A stretch of 64,000 nucleotides of DNA, taken from Bog-473 sp963753115. Lineage in GTDB: Bacteria > Actinomycetota > Acidimicrobiia > Acidimicrobiales > RAAP-2. Below are positions 51,020 through 59,843 of this stretch, in pieces. The translations under genes and the position numbers were made by a program. Numbering within the stretch: position 1 is the first letter of the stretch; the number at the start of each line of letters is the position of its first letter. Location: assembly GCA_963753115.1 (NCBI GenBank), contig CAVWBB010000009.1, positions 1-64,000 on the forward strand, in the 5' to 3' direction. A model generated the notes under the pieces. That model had not been told where the DNA came from and searched no databases. It saw nothing but the letters and a program-made list of their open reading frames with translations.

Positions 51020-51973
51020 ATGCCAGCCATTTCGAGGGCGCGCCCGGCACCGAAGTTCACCGAACGCGTGCGCTCGCTGTGGGCGGACCGGCGTCACCGC
51101 GGAGAAGGACGCAACGGGAAGTCGCCGCGACGAACCGGGTTCGTCCTCGCCGGCGGCGGCAGCCGCGGCGCCGTGCAGGTGGGCATGCTCGAGGAGCTCA
51201 TTCGGCGCGACATCCGGGCCGATCGGGTCTTCGGCGCGTCGGTGGGCGCCATCAACGGCGCGTCGTACGCCGGGAACCCCACGCTCGAGAACATCGAGCG
51301 GATGGCAGACATCTGGCGCGACGTGAAGGGCACCGACATCTTCCCGCGCGGCACGTTCGACGGCCCGTGGGCCTTCCTGCAGAAGCGGCCCTCCGTGCAT
51401 GCCAACTCGGGACTGCGGGCCATCATCGAGGCCGGGGTCGACTACGAGGACCTCGAGGACGCCACCATCCCGATCGAGGTGGTGACGACGTCGCTCACCG
51501 ACGGCCGCGAGCGCTGGATCGGCCACGGCCCGGCCGTCGAGGCCATCCTGGCCTCCTCGGCCATCCCGTCCATCTTCCCGCCCGTCATGATCGACGGCGA
51601 TGTCCTCGTCGACGGCGGGGTCGTCAACAACGTCCCGATCAGCCGTGCGCTGTCCGCTGGATGCGACCGCATCTACGTCTTGCTGTGCGGGCCGCTGCAC
51701 TTCCACCCGCCGCTGCCGCGCCGCCCGGCCGAGGCGGCGCTCACCGCCTTCTTCGTGGCCATCCACGCCCGCTTCGTCCGCGAGCTCACCCTGCTCCCGC
51801 CCGACGTCGAGGTGGTGGTCTTCAGCGGCGGCGGCGAGCCCTCGGGCCAGTACCGCGACTTCTCCGCCACGGCGACACTGATTGAGGAGGGACGCGCCGA
51901 GGTGGCCGACGTCATGGATCGCTACGCCGGCACGTCCCAGGCCCTGGCCCCGGCCCGGACCCCGGCGTCCTGA
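51020..51973 (+). CDS. Patatin-like phospholipase
   Basis: A 317-residue serine hydrolase with the Ser-Asp dyad of patatins. GGGSRG (45-50) forms the oxyanion hole, Ser74 in FGASVGAING is the nucleophile and the Asp lies in VLVDGGVVNNVPI. It would hydrolyse acyl esters of phospholipids or neutral lipids. The first ~40 residues are basic. ATG at 51020 is used; an ATG at 50952 that overlaps the previous stop is out of frame. Confidence 0.9.
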   Translation: MPAISRARPAPKFTERVRSLWADRRHRGEGRNGKSPRRTGFVLAGGGSRGAVQVGMLEELIRRDIRADRVFGASVGAINGASYAGNPTLENIERMADIWRDVKGTDIFPRGTFDGPWAFLQKRPSVHANSGLRAIIEAGVDYEDLEDATIPIEVVTTSLTDGRERWIGHGPAVEAILASSAIPSIFPPVMIDGDVLVDGGVVNNVPISRALSAGCDRIYVLLCGPLHFHPPLPRRPAEAALTAFFVAIHARFVRELTLLPPDVEVVVFSGGGEPSGQYRDFSATATLIEEGRAEVADVMDRYAGTSQALAPARTPAS

Positions 51974-52114
51974 GCCTCCCGCGCCCCTCTCCTCCACGCG
52001 CCCATCTGGTTGATCCGGGTTCGGAGCTCCTGGTGGGGCCGCCCGTTGCCGGCCTGACCGGTACCGGCGGCCGTCGCCGTCGCCGGCGTCACTACTTCCT
52101 GGTGGAATAGGAGG

Positions 52115-55100
52115 GTGCCCGACGCCTCTCCCGAGTCGCTCTTCCATCCGGCCGTCGCCAGCTGGTTCGCCCGGCGCTTCCCGGCGGGCCCGACCCCGCC
52201 CCAGACGGCGGCCTGGCCCCACATCGCGGCGGGGAGCGATGTCCTCGTGGCCTCGCCGACGGGTTCGGGCAAGACCCTCACCGGGTTCCTGGTCGCCATC
52301 GACGCCGCCTACCGGGCCGCCGAGGCCGGACCGTCCGTCCGGGGGACGCCCGAAGTCCTCTATATCTCCCCGCTGCGGGCGCTGGCCGTCGACGTGCACG
52401 AGAACCTCCACGTCCCCCTGACCGAAATCCGCGAGGAGGCCACCCGGCTCGGGTGCGCCGACCCGGGCCTGCGCGTCGCCATCCGCACGGGGGACACGCC
52501 CCCGGCCGAGCGGGCCGCCATGAAGAAGCAGGCGCCCGACCTGCTCGTCACCACCCCCGAGTCGCTCTACCTCCTCTTGACCGCACCCTCGTCGCGGGCG
52601 CTCCTACGGGGCGTGCGCACCGTGATCGTCGACGAGGTGCACACGCTCGCCCGCGACAAGCGGGGGAGCCACCTGGCGCTGAGCCTCGAGCGCCTCGACG
52701 CCCTCGTCACCGAGAGCGGGGGCCGTCTCCAGCGCATCGGGCTCTCGGCGACGCAACGGCCTCTTGACGTGGTGGCGCGCCTGCTCTCCGGTGTGCACGA
52801 CGACCGGCCCCCGACCGTGATCGTCGACTGCGGCCACGCCCGCGACCTCGAGGTCGCCATCGAGCTGCCGTCCACCGAGCTCGAGGCCGTGATGAGCGGC
52901 GGCCAGATGTCCGACATCCTCGATCGCATCGCGGACCACACGCGCCATCACCGCACCACTCTGGTCTTCGTCAATACGCGCAAGATGGCAGAACGCGTGG
53001 CCCATCAATTGGCGGAGCGGCTCGGCGAGGCCGACGGGGCCGATGGTGACGTCGATGCCTCGCTCCTCGTCGCCGCGCACCACGGGAGCTTGTCGGCGGC
53101 ACGGCGGCGCATCGTCGAGACGCGCCTGCGGGCCGGCGACCTGCGCGCCCTGGTGGCCACGGCGTCGCTCGAGCTCGGGATCGACGTCGGACCGGTCGAG
53201 CTGGTCTGCCAGATCGGCTCGCCGCGCGCCATCGGGACGTTCCTCCAGCGGGTCGGCCGAGCCAACCACCATCGTGACGGGACCCCGGCTGGCCGCCTGT
53301 ACCCGACGACGCGCGACGAGCTGGTGGAGTGCACGGCCCTGCTCGCCGCGGTGCGCGAAGGTCGGCTCGACCTGCTCGAGCCGGTCGTCGCCCCGCTCGA
53401 CGTGCTGACCCAGCAGCTGGTGGCGGAGGTCGCCTCCACCGAGGAGCGCGACGTCGAGGCGATGTGGGCCATGACCCGCCAGGCGGCACCCTACGCGGAC
53501 CTGTCCCGGAAGGACTTCGACGACGTCGTGGCACTGGCGAGTTGGGGCATCGAGACCGGGCGCGGCCGCCGCGGCGCGCACCTGCACCTCGACGCGGTCA
53601 ATGGCCGCTTGCGCGCCCGGCGCGGCGCGCGCTTGGCCGCCCTCACGGGTGGCGGCGCCATTCCCGAGACCGGTGACTACCGGGTGGTGCTCGACCCCGA
53701 CGGGGTGACCGTCGGCTCGGTCCACGAGGACTTTGCCGTCGAGGCGACGGCAGGCGACATCTTCCTGCTGGGCACGCACTCGTGGCGGGTGGCCAAGGTG
53801 GAGGTCGGGACGGTCCGGGTGCACGACGCCGGCGACCTGCCACCGACCATTCCCTTCTGGTTGGGTGAGGCGCCGGCCCGGAGCGCCGAGCTCTCCGAGG
53901 CGGTGAGCGATCTCCGGGCGGCGCTCGAGCCGCTGCTCGAGTCCCAGGACGGCGACGGGGCGCGCCAGCTCGTGCAGGCGCGGGCCGGGGTGTCGGCCGA
54001 GGTGGCCCAACAGGTTGTCGCCTACTGCGCCGCGGGACTCGCTGCCCTGGGGCACCTGCCCACGCGCCAGCGGCTCGTCGTCGAGCGGTGCTTCGACGAG
54101 AGCGAAGGATCGCAACTCATCATCCACGCGCCCTTCGGGGGACGGATCAACCGGGCCCTGGGCCTGGCCCTGCGCAAGCGGTTCTGCGTCTCGTTCGACT
54201 TCGAGCTGCAGGCGGCGGCGGACGACGACACCGTGGTCCTGTCGCTCGGACCACAACACAGCTTCCCCCTCACGCGGGTGCAGTCCATGCTGAGCAGCGC
54301 GAAGGCCAAGGAGGTCCTGACCCAGGCGGTGCTGCCCCATCCCATGCTCGGCGCGCGCTGGCGTTGGAATCTCAACCGGGCCCTCGTGCTGCCGCGCATG
54401 AACGGGGGCAAGCGCCGGCCGATCCATCTCCAGCGCATGGAGGCCGACGACCTGCTGGCCGCCGTCTGGCCGGGCCTGGCGGCCTGCCAGGAGAACGCGC
54501 CGCCTGGGCCGGTCGGTGTCCCGGACCACGTGCTGGCGAGGCAGACCGTCTACGACTGCCTCCACGAGGGCCTCTCCGTGGAGGGCCTGGTGGAGGTGTG
54601 GGCCCAGGTGGAATCGGGTGCCATCGACGTGCACACGGTCGAGTCGTCGGAGCCCTCCCCGTTCTCCCATGCCATCTTGAGCGGCCGGCCCTTCACCTAC
54701 CTGGATGATGCGCCGCTCGAGGAGCGACGGACCCGCGCCCTGTCGCTGCGGCGCGGCCTGGGTGAGCTTGGGCCCAACGGCCTGCCCGTCCCGGCCTCGG
54801 AGCTGGCCGCGCTCGATCCCGACGCCGTTGCGGTCGTGCTCGACCAGGTCCGCCCGCGGCTGCGCAACGCCGACGAACTGCACGACCTCCTGCTCTCGCT
54901 GGTCGCGGCGCGGCCTCTCCCGGAGTGGGCGCACTGGTACGACGCGCTCGCTGCCGACGGCCGGGCGAGCACGCTCAACGACTCCTGGGTGGCGACCGAG
55001 CGCCATACCGCAGCACTCGCCCTCGGCGACGACGACGATGCGGCGGCGGATTGTGTGGCCGGCCACCTGGCGTTGGCGGGCCCGGTCACGGTCGAACAGT

Positions 55101-56383
55101 TGGTGGCCGACGCCGTGCTGCCGTCGGGGGCGCCGATGGGAGCGCCGCTGTCGGCCGCCCGGGCGCGCACGGCCCTCGCCCGTCTCGAAGGCCGGGGTTC
55201 GGCGATCGAACTGCCCGACGGACGCTGGTGCGCCCGCAACCTGCTGGTCCGCCTGCACGGCGCCAGCCGCAGCCGACGCCGCGGCCAGGTCGACGCGGTC
55301 CCGATCGCCGAGTACGTCCGCTTCCTCACGCATTGGCAGCACGCGACGCCGGACAGCTGCCTGGAGGGACGCGCCGGGCTGCTCGAGGTGCTCGAGCAGC
55401 TGCAGGGCATCGAGGCCCCCGCGGCAGAGTGGGAGGCGCAGATCCTCCCCGCCCGTGTCCGGGACTACGACGCCCGCTGGCTCGACGAGCTCTGCCTGTC
55501 GGGCGAAATCGTGTGGGGCCGGCTCACGCCGCGGGCCGAGCGCACCGGCCGCAGCGGCACTCCCTCGCCGGCCACACCGCTCGCCTTCGCCCGGCGTGAC
55601 GACCTCGAGGACATGTTGCGCGCCGTGCGCGCCGGTTCGCTGGCCCCCGAACCGGAGATCGGCGCCGCGGCAGACGTGCTCGCCGCGCTGCGAACGCGCG
55701 GAGCCTGCTTCCGCCCCGAACTGGCGCCGGTCACCGGTCGGCTTCCGGCTGAGGTGGACGAGGGACTCTGGGACCTGGTGGCCCGGGGGCTCGTCACCGC
55801 CGATGCCTTCTCGGCCGTGCGCGCCCTGCTCTCGGCCCGTGACCGCTGGCGCACCCGGACCGTGCGCCGCCCCTCGGGACGCCTGGCCCGTCGCCGTGCT
55901 CCCGTCGGGACCGGCATCGGCGAGGGTCGTTGGTCGCTCCTGCCCGGGCCCGAAGTCCTGGGCGCCCCGGCCGTCGACGACGGTGTGCTCCTGCCCGGCA
56001 ACGAGGCGTTGGCCGAGACGGTGGCGCAGCAGCTGCTCGTGCGCTGGGGGATCGTGGCCTGGGAGCTGTGGAGCCGGGAGTCCTTCAAGGTCCCGTGGCG
56101 CGAGGTCGTGTGGGCCCTGCGCCGGATGGAGGCGCGCGGGCTCGTTCTCGGCGGACGCTTCGTGGCGGGGCTCTCGGGCGAGCAGTACGCGCTGCCCGAG
56201 GCGTTCGACGACCTGCGAGCGACGCATCGCCGGGGCGCCGACGGTGAACAGGTCGTCGTGGCCGGCGCCGACCCGCTCAACATGACCGGCACCATCTTGG
56301 GCGGAGCCCGTGTGCCGACGCGCCGCAACCAGCGCGTGGTCTACCGCGACGGGGTCGTGGTGGATCAGCTCGAGGCTGGCTGA
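52115..56383 (+). CDS. lhr: Lhr-family DEAD/DEAH DNA helicase
   Basis: A 1422-residue helicase. The N-terminal motor has Walker A ASPTGSGKTLTGFL, DEVH box VDEVHTLARDKRG, motif III SATQRP, VFVNTRKMAERVA and motif VI QRVGRANHH. The winged-helix and Lhr-specific domain follow at ~430-850; the rest is the long C-terminal (Lhr-CTD) region. Lhr is a 3'-5' ssDNA-dependent ATPase and translocase linked to DNA repair. Length fits the actinobacterial form (about 1500). GTG start preceded by GGAGG. It is 2 nt from the pxpA GTG. Confidence 0.95.
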   Translation: MPDASPESLFHPAVASWFARRFPAGPTPPQTAAWPHIAAGSDVLVASPTGSGKTLTGFLVAIDAAYRAAEAGPSVRGTPEVLYISPLRALAVDVHENLHVPLTEIREEATRLGCADPGLRVAIRTGDTPPAERAAMKKQAPDLLVTTPESLYLLLTAPSSRALLRGVRTVIVDEVHTLARDKRGSHLALSLERLDALVTESGGRLQRIGLSATQRPLDVVARLLSGVHDDRPPTVIVDCGHARDLEVAIELPSTELEAVMSGGQMSDILDRIADHTRHHRTTLVFVNTRKMAERVAHQLAERLGEADGADGDVDASLLVAAHHGSLSAARRRIVETRLRAGDLRALVATASLELGIDVGPVELVCQIGSPRAIGTFLQRVGRANHHRDGTPAGRLYPTTRDELVECTALLAAVREGRLDLLEPVVAPLDVLTQQLVAEVASTEERDVEAMWAMTRQAAPYADLSRKDFDDVVALASWGIETGRGRRGAHLHLDAVNGRLRARRGARLAALTGGGAIPETGDYRVVLDPDGVTVGSVHEDFAVEATAGDIFLLGTHSWRVAKVEVGTVRVHDAGDLPPTIPFWLGEAPARSAELSEAVSDLRAALEPLLESQDGDGARQLVQARAGVSAEVAQQVVAYCAAGLAALGHLPTRQRLVVERCFDESEGSQLIIHAPFGGRINRALGLALRKRFCVSFDFELQAAADDDTVVLSLGPQHSFPLTRVQSMLSSAKAKEVLTQAVLPHPMLGARWRWNLNRALVLPRMNGGKRRPIHLQRMEADDLLAAVWPGLAACQENAPPGPVGVPDHVLARQTVYDCLHEGLSVEGLVEVWAQVESGAIDVHTVESSEPSPFSHAILSGRPFTYLDDAPLEERRTRALSLRRGLGELGPNGLPVPASELAALDPDAVAVVLDQVRPRLRNADELHDLLLSLVAARPLPEWAHWYDALAADGRASTLNDSWVATERHTAALALGDDDDAAADCVAGHLALAGPVTVEQLVADAVLPSGAPMGAPLSAARARTALARLEGRGSAIELPDGRWCARNLLVRLHGASRSRRRGQVDAVPIAEYVRFLTHWQHATPDSCLEGRAGLLEVLEQLQGIEAPAAEWEAQILPARVRDYDARWLDELCLSGEIVWGRLTPRAERTGRSGTPSPATPLAFARRDDLEDMLRAVRAGSLAPEPEIGAAADVLAALRTRGACFRPELAPVTGRLPAEVDEGLWDLVARGLVTADAFSAVRALLSARDRWRTRTVRRPSGRLARRRAPVGTGIGEGRWSLLPGPEVLGAPAVDDGVLLPGNEALAETVAQQLLVRWGIVAWELWSRESFKVPWREVVWALRRMEARGLVLGGRFVAGLSGEQYALPEAFDDLRATHRRGADGEQVVVAGADPLNMTGTILGGARVPTRRNQRVVYRDGVVVDQLEAG

Positions 56384-56385
56384 CC

Positions 56386-57159
56386 GTGGCGCCCATCCGG
56401 AGCATCGATCTCAACGCCGATGTCGGGGAGGCGACGGATGAGGCCGGGATCGAGGTGGAACGCGCGCTCCTTGGACTGGTGACGTCGGTCCACGTTGCCT
56501 GCGGTGGGCACGCGGGGGACGACGACTCCATGACGGCCACGGTCGCCGCCGCGCTCGAGCACGGCGTCCGTGTGGGCGCTCATCCGTCCTACCCCGATCC
56601 TGTCGGCTTCGGCCGTGTGCCCATGGAGATCGACCGCGCGGAGCTCGGCGCGTCGTTGGCCGATCAGCTGCAGGCGCTCCAACGGATCGGCCGGAAGGCC
56701 GGCACGACCGTGGACTCGGTGAAGGCGCACGGGGCACTGTACGAAGAGGTGGCCAAGGGTGGCGCGGTCTACGAGACCTTCCGTGACGCGGTGCGTCGGA
56801 GTGTCGGCGATGATGCGTCACTCGTGCTCCCTTCGGGTTGCCGCGCCACGGCGATGGCGTTGCGCGACGGGATGCGGTCCTCCGAGGAGGGGTTCTGCGA
56901 CCGCGCCTACCGGGGTGACGGCGGCCTCGTCGATCGGTCGACGCCCGGCGCCGTAGTGGAGGACCCTGGCATGGCCGCCGCGCAGGCGCTCGGCCTGGCG
57001 CGCGGCGCGGTGGTCGCTCGTGACGGCTGCGTGCTCACGCTCTGGGTGGACACCCTGTGCGTCCATGCCGATTCGCCAGGCGCCGTCGCCATCGCCACGG
57101 AGGTTCGCCGGGTCATGCGTGACGCGAGAATCGACGTGCAGGCGCCGGCGCCTGCATGA
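56386..57159 (+). CDS. pxpA: 5-oxoprolinase subunit A (LamB/YcsF family)
   Basis: A 257-residue TIM-barrel-like protein: SIDLNADVGEATDEAG, VHVACGGHAGDD, GVRVGAHPSYPDPVGFGR and VKAHGALYEEV. With PxpB and PxpC it hydrolyses 5-oxoproline to glutamate using ATP. GTG start 2 nt after the lhr stop; its stop overlaps pxpBC by 4 nt. Confidence 0.93.
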   Translation: MAPIRSIDLNADVGEATDEAGIEVERALLGLVTSVHVACGGHAGDDDSMTATVAAALEHGVRVGAHPSYPDPVGFGRVPMEIDRAELGASLADQLQALQRIGRKAGTTVDSVKAHGALYEEVAKGGAVYETFRDAVRRSVGDDASLVLPSGCRATAMALRDGMRSSEEGFCDRAYRGDGGLVDRSTPGAVVEDPGMAAAQALGLARGAVVARDGCVLTLWVDTLCVHADSPGAVAIATEVRRVMRDARIDVQAPAPA

Positions 57160-58844
57160 GCCCTTCGGTCCACGTCGGGGAGGTGCGGCTCCTCGGTGAC
57201 CGGGCCCTCCTGATCGGTGTCGCCGACGCGGCGGCGGGTCGGGCGCTGGCGGGTGAGCTGGCGACACATGTTGGCGAGGGCGTCGACGTGGTGTGCGGAT
57301 CGGCGACCGTGCTCGTGCACGCGGTGGAGCCCGACACGGACCTCTCGCAGCTCCGGACCGCGGTCGACGAGGTGCGCACTGCACACGCGCGCCGTGACGC
57401 AACCGACGGGCCATCCGACGAGGCGACCGGTCCAAGCCGACTCGTCACCATCCCGTGCCGTTTCGACGGGCCCGACTTGGACGAGGTCGCCGCGCTGGCC
57501 GGTTGCCGTGTCAGCGATGTCACGGCGATGCTCACGGCGCGGCCGCTCACCGCTTCCGTGATGGGGTTCTCGCCGGGGTTCGCCTATCTCGAGGGACTGC
57601 CGAGCCCACTCGACCGGGTGCCGCGGCGCGCCCGGCCGCGCCCGGCGGTGCCCGCCGGGTCGGTGGCGGTCGCCAACGGCCACGCCGCCGTCTACCCCAC
57701 CGCGTCGCCGGGGGGCTGGCACCTCGTCGGGCGCACCGGGTTTCCTCTGTTCAGTGCCGGCGGCCCCCCGTACGCCGTGCTCGCTCCGGGCGACCGGGTC
57801 CAATTCACCGTGGCCGATCCGGACGAGGTCGCCGAGCCGGGAGCGGTGCGGCCGCCGTCGTGGTCCGTGCCCCCCGACGCCCGTGCCGTGTTCGAGATCG
57901 TCGCGCCGGGGCTGCGCGCCGTCCTCCAAGACGGTGGCCGTCGTGCCGTTGCCCCCGTCGGTGTCCCCGGCGCCGGTCCGGCCGATCCGATCTCGTTCGA
58001 TCTGGCCAACCGGCTCGTCGGCCACGCCGCGGCCGTGGGCACGCTGGAGCTCACGGGGGGCGGGACCCGCCTGCGCTGCCTCTCCTCGTGTCATGTGGCC
58101 GTCGTCGGGGCGGCACCCGATGTCCGCGTGGACGGGACACCAGAACGCCACGGCCAGTTGCTGCCGCTGGCCCCCGGCCAGGTCCTCGAGGTCGGCCGCC
58201 TGCGGGGCGGCTGTCGCACGTATCTGGCGGTGGCGGGCGGTTTCCTCGGACCCGTCTGGTTCGGCAGCACGGCCACCGACGAGCTGACCGGCCTCGGCGC
58301 CGGCCCGCTCGCAGCGGGAGCCGTGCTGCACGCGGGCGCCTGGGCGCCGCCGCTCGGGGACCATCTCGTGGCCGGCTCCGCCACGGTGCTGGACGGCACC
58401 GCACCGGTGGTGCTGCGGGTCCTGCCCGGGCCGCATGCCGAGCAGTTCGGGGCCGATGCCCTCGCGCAGCTCGCCACCGCGGTCTTCGAGGTACAGCCGG
58501 CGTCGAACCGGGTGGGGATCCGCCTGCGGGCCGAGTCAGGGTCCGTGGCGTTGCGTGGACGCGGCGGGGGAGCGCTCGACTCGCACGGCGTGGTCACCGG
58601 GACCGTGCAGGTGCCACCCGATGGTGACCCGGTGGTCCTCCTGCCCGACCACGCCACGCTCGGCGGCTATCCCGTGCTGGCGGTGGTGGCCGCGACGGAC
58701 CACGGACGGCTGGGCCAGTGCGCGCCCGGCACACGCGTGCGCTTCGTGCCGATCGATCTCGCCGCCGCGGCTGAGACGTGGCGGGCAACGCGTCGGGAAT
58801 TGGCGGGGGCGGTGATCGGCACCTATCCACTCGCCGTCGACTGA
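57156..58844 (+). CDS. pxpBC: 5-oxoprolinase subunits B and C, fused
   Basis: A 562-residue fusion. Residues ~1-220 match PxpB (KipI-like; VMGFSPGFAYLEGLPSPLDR, GSVAVANGHAAVYPTASPGG), ~240-550 match PxpC (KipA-like; GLRAVLQDGGRRAVAPVGVP, GPADPISFDLANRLV, and YLAVAGGFLGP). Separate subunits are usual; B-C fusions also occur. It completes the three-component enzyme with PxpA, whose stop it overlaps (ATGA). Confidence 0.93.
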   Translation: MSPSVHVGEVRLLGDRALLIGVADAAAGRALAGELATHVGEGVDVVCGSATVLVHAVEPDTDLSQLRTAVDEVRTAHARRDATDGPSDEATGPSRLVTIPCRFDGPDLDEVAALAGCRVSDVTAMLTARPLTASVMGFSPGFAYLEGLPSPLDRVPRRARPRPAVPAGSVAVANGHAAVYPTASPGGWHLVGRTGFPLFSAGGPPYAVLAPGDRVQFTVADPDEVAEPGAVRPPSWSVPPDARAVFEIVAPGLRAVLQDGGRRAVAPVGVPGAGPADPISFDLANRLVGHAAAVGTLELTGGGTRLRCLSSCHVAVVGAAPDVRVDGTPERHGQLLPLAPGQVLEVGRLRGGCRTYLAVAGGFLGPVWFGSTATDELTGLGAGPLAAGAVLHAGAWAPPLGDHLVAGSATVLDGTAPVVLRVLPGPHAEQFGADALAQLATAVFEVQPASNRVGIRLRAESGSVALRGRGGGALDSHGVVTGTVQVPPDGDPVVLLPDHATLGGYPVLAVVAATDHGRLGQCAPGTRVRFVPIDLAAAAETWRATRRELAGAVIGTYPLAVD

Positions 58845-58864
58845 GGGGGCGCAGGTCAGACCAA

Positions 58865-58903
58865 CCGATCAGACGAGCCGATCAGACGAGCCGATCAGAC
58901 GAG
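58865..58903 (-). repeat. 13-nt tandem repeat spanning the TSUP stop codon
   Basis: CCGATCAGACGAG is repeated three times without change. On the minus strand the unit CTCGTCTGATCGG contains the last two codons and stop of the TSUP gene; because 13 is not a multiple of 3, the three copies put a TGA in all three frames. Confidence 0.92.
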
Positions 58904-59644
58904 CAGCTTCACCGCCGTGCCCACCGCGATCACCACGACCACGACGCGCAGCGCGGGCGCCGGGAGGGCGAGCGCCAGCCGCGCGCCGGCGTACCCACCG
59001 ACGAGGCTGCCCGCGGCCAGCAGGCCGACCGCCTCCCAGGCGAGGCCGCCGTGAATGAGGAAGACGACGGCGGCGATGCCGTTGACGATCATGGAGAGGA
59101 CGGCGCGCAGCCCGCTGGTGTGGGCGAGGGAGACGGGCAGGGCCAGGCCCAGGACGGCCAGGAACATCACGCCCATGGCGGCACCGAAATAGCCGCCGTA
59201 GACCGAGGCGGCGAACACCCCGGCCACCAGCAGCACCGGCCGCGTGCGGGGGTGCACCGAGCCGCGGTCCAGGGCACGCCGCAGCGCCGGTTGGGCGGCG
59301 AAGAGCGCGGCGGCCCCCAGGACGAGCCAGGGCACCACGTCGTCGAAGGTCGCCGTCGACGTGGTGAGGAGGAGCAACGCGCCGGCGACGCCCCCGGCCA
59401 GGGCCACCGGGGTGAGGCGGAGGAGGCGGTGCGACTGGTCCCCGATCTCGCGGCGGAAGCCGGCCGCCGAGGCGACGTAGCCCGGCCAGATTCCGATGGT
59501 GTTCGTGATGTTGGCCGTGAGTGCCGGGTAGCCGAGTCCCAGCAGGATCGGGAACGAAATCAGGCTGCCCCCGCCGGCGACCCCGTTGAAGATGCCGGCG
59601 CCCACTCCCGCCAGCAGGAGCAGCAGGACATGGGACAAGGGCAT
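58895..59644 (-). CDS. TSUP family (TauE/SafE) membrane permease
   Basis: A 249-residue protein with about eight helices: LLLLAGVGAGIFNGVAGGGS and SFPILLGLGYPALTANITNT (first half) and VFAASVYGGYFGAAMGVMFL (second half), the two internal repeats of the family. Members export sulfite, sulfonates or related anions. It is convergent with pxpBC. Substrate unknown. Confidence 0.9.
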   Translation of the reverse strand: MPLSHVLLLLLAGVGAGIFNGVAGGGSLISFPILLGLGYPALTANITNTIGIWPGYVASAAGFRREIGDQSHRLLRLTPVALAGGVAGALLLLTTSTATFDDVVPWLVLGAAALFAAQPALRRALDRGSVHPRTRPVLLVAGVFAASVYGGYFGAAMGVMFLAVLGLALPVSLAHTSGLRAVLSMIVNGIAAVVFLIHGGLAWEAVGLLAAGSLVGGYAGARLALALPAPALRVVVVVIAVGTAVKLLV

Positions 59645-59843
59645 TGCCGGGCAACAGTACGGGACGTCCGGGGTTTTGCCCTCCGGCCGGTGGCCCCCGA
59701 GCTGTGCACGGCATGCGCATCACACAGGGGTGTCGGACCTGAATTAATTCACACCATTGCGCAAGGTTCCCCTGGTTACCCCGTTTCATTCACGAAGGCA
59801 GAGGAGTCCGCCGTGTCCACGGAGGGACGGTGAGGGGCAACGG

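Noticed and set aside
52604..56227. 1207-residue open frame antisense to lhr
   Set aside because: Long antisense frames are expected in GC-rich DNA; its protein is Arg/His/Gly-rich with no fold, while the sense strand encodes a complete Lhr helicase.
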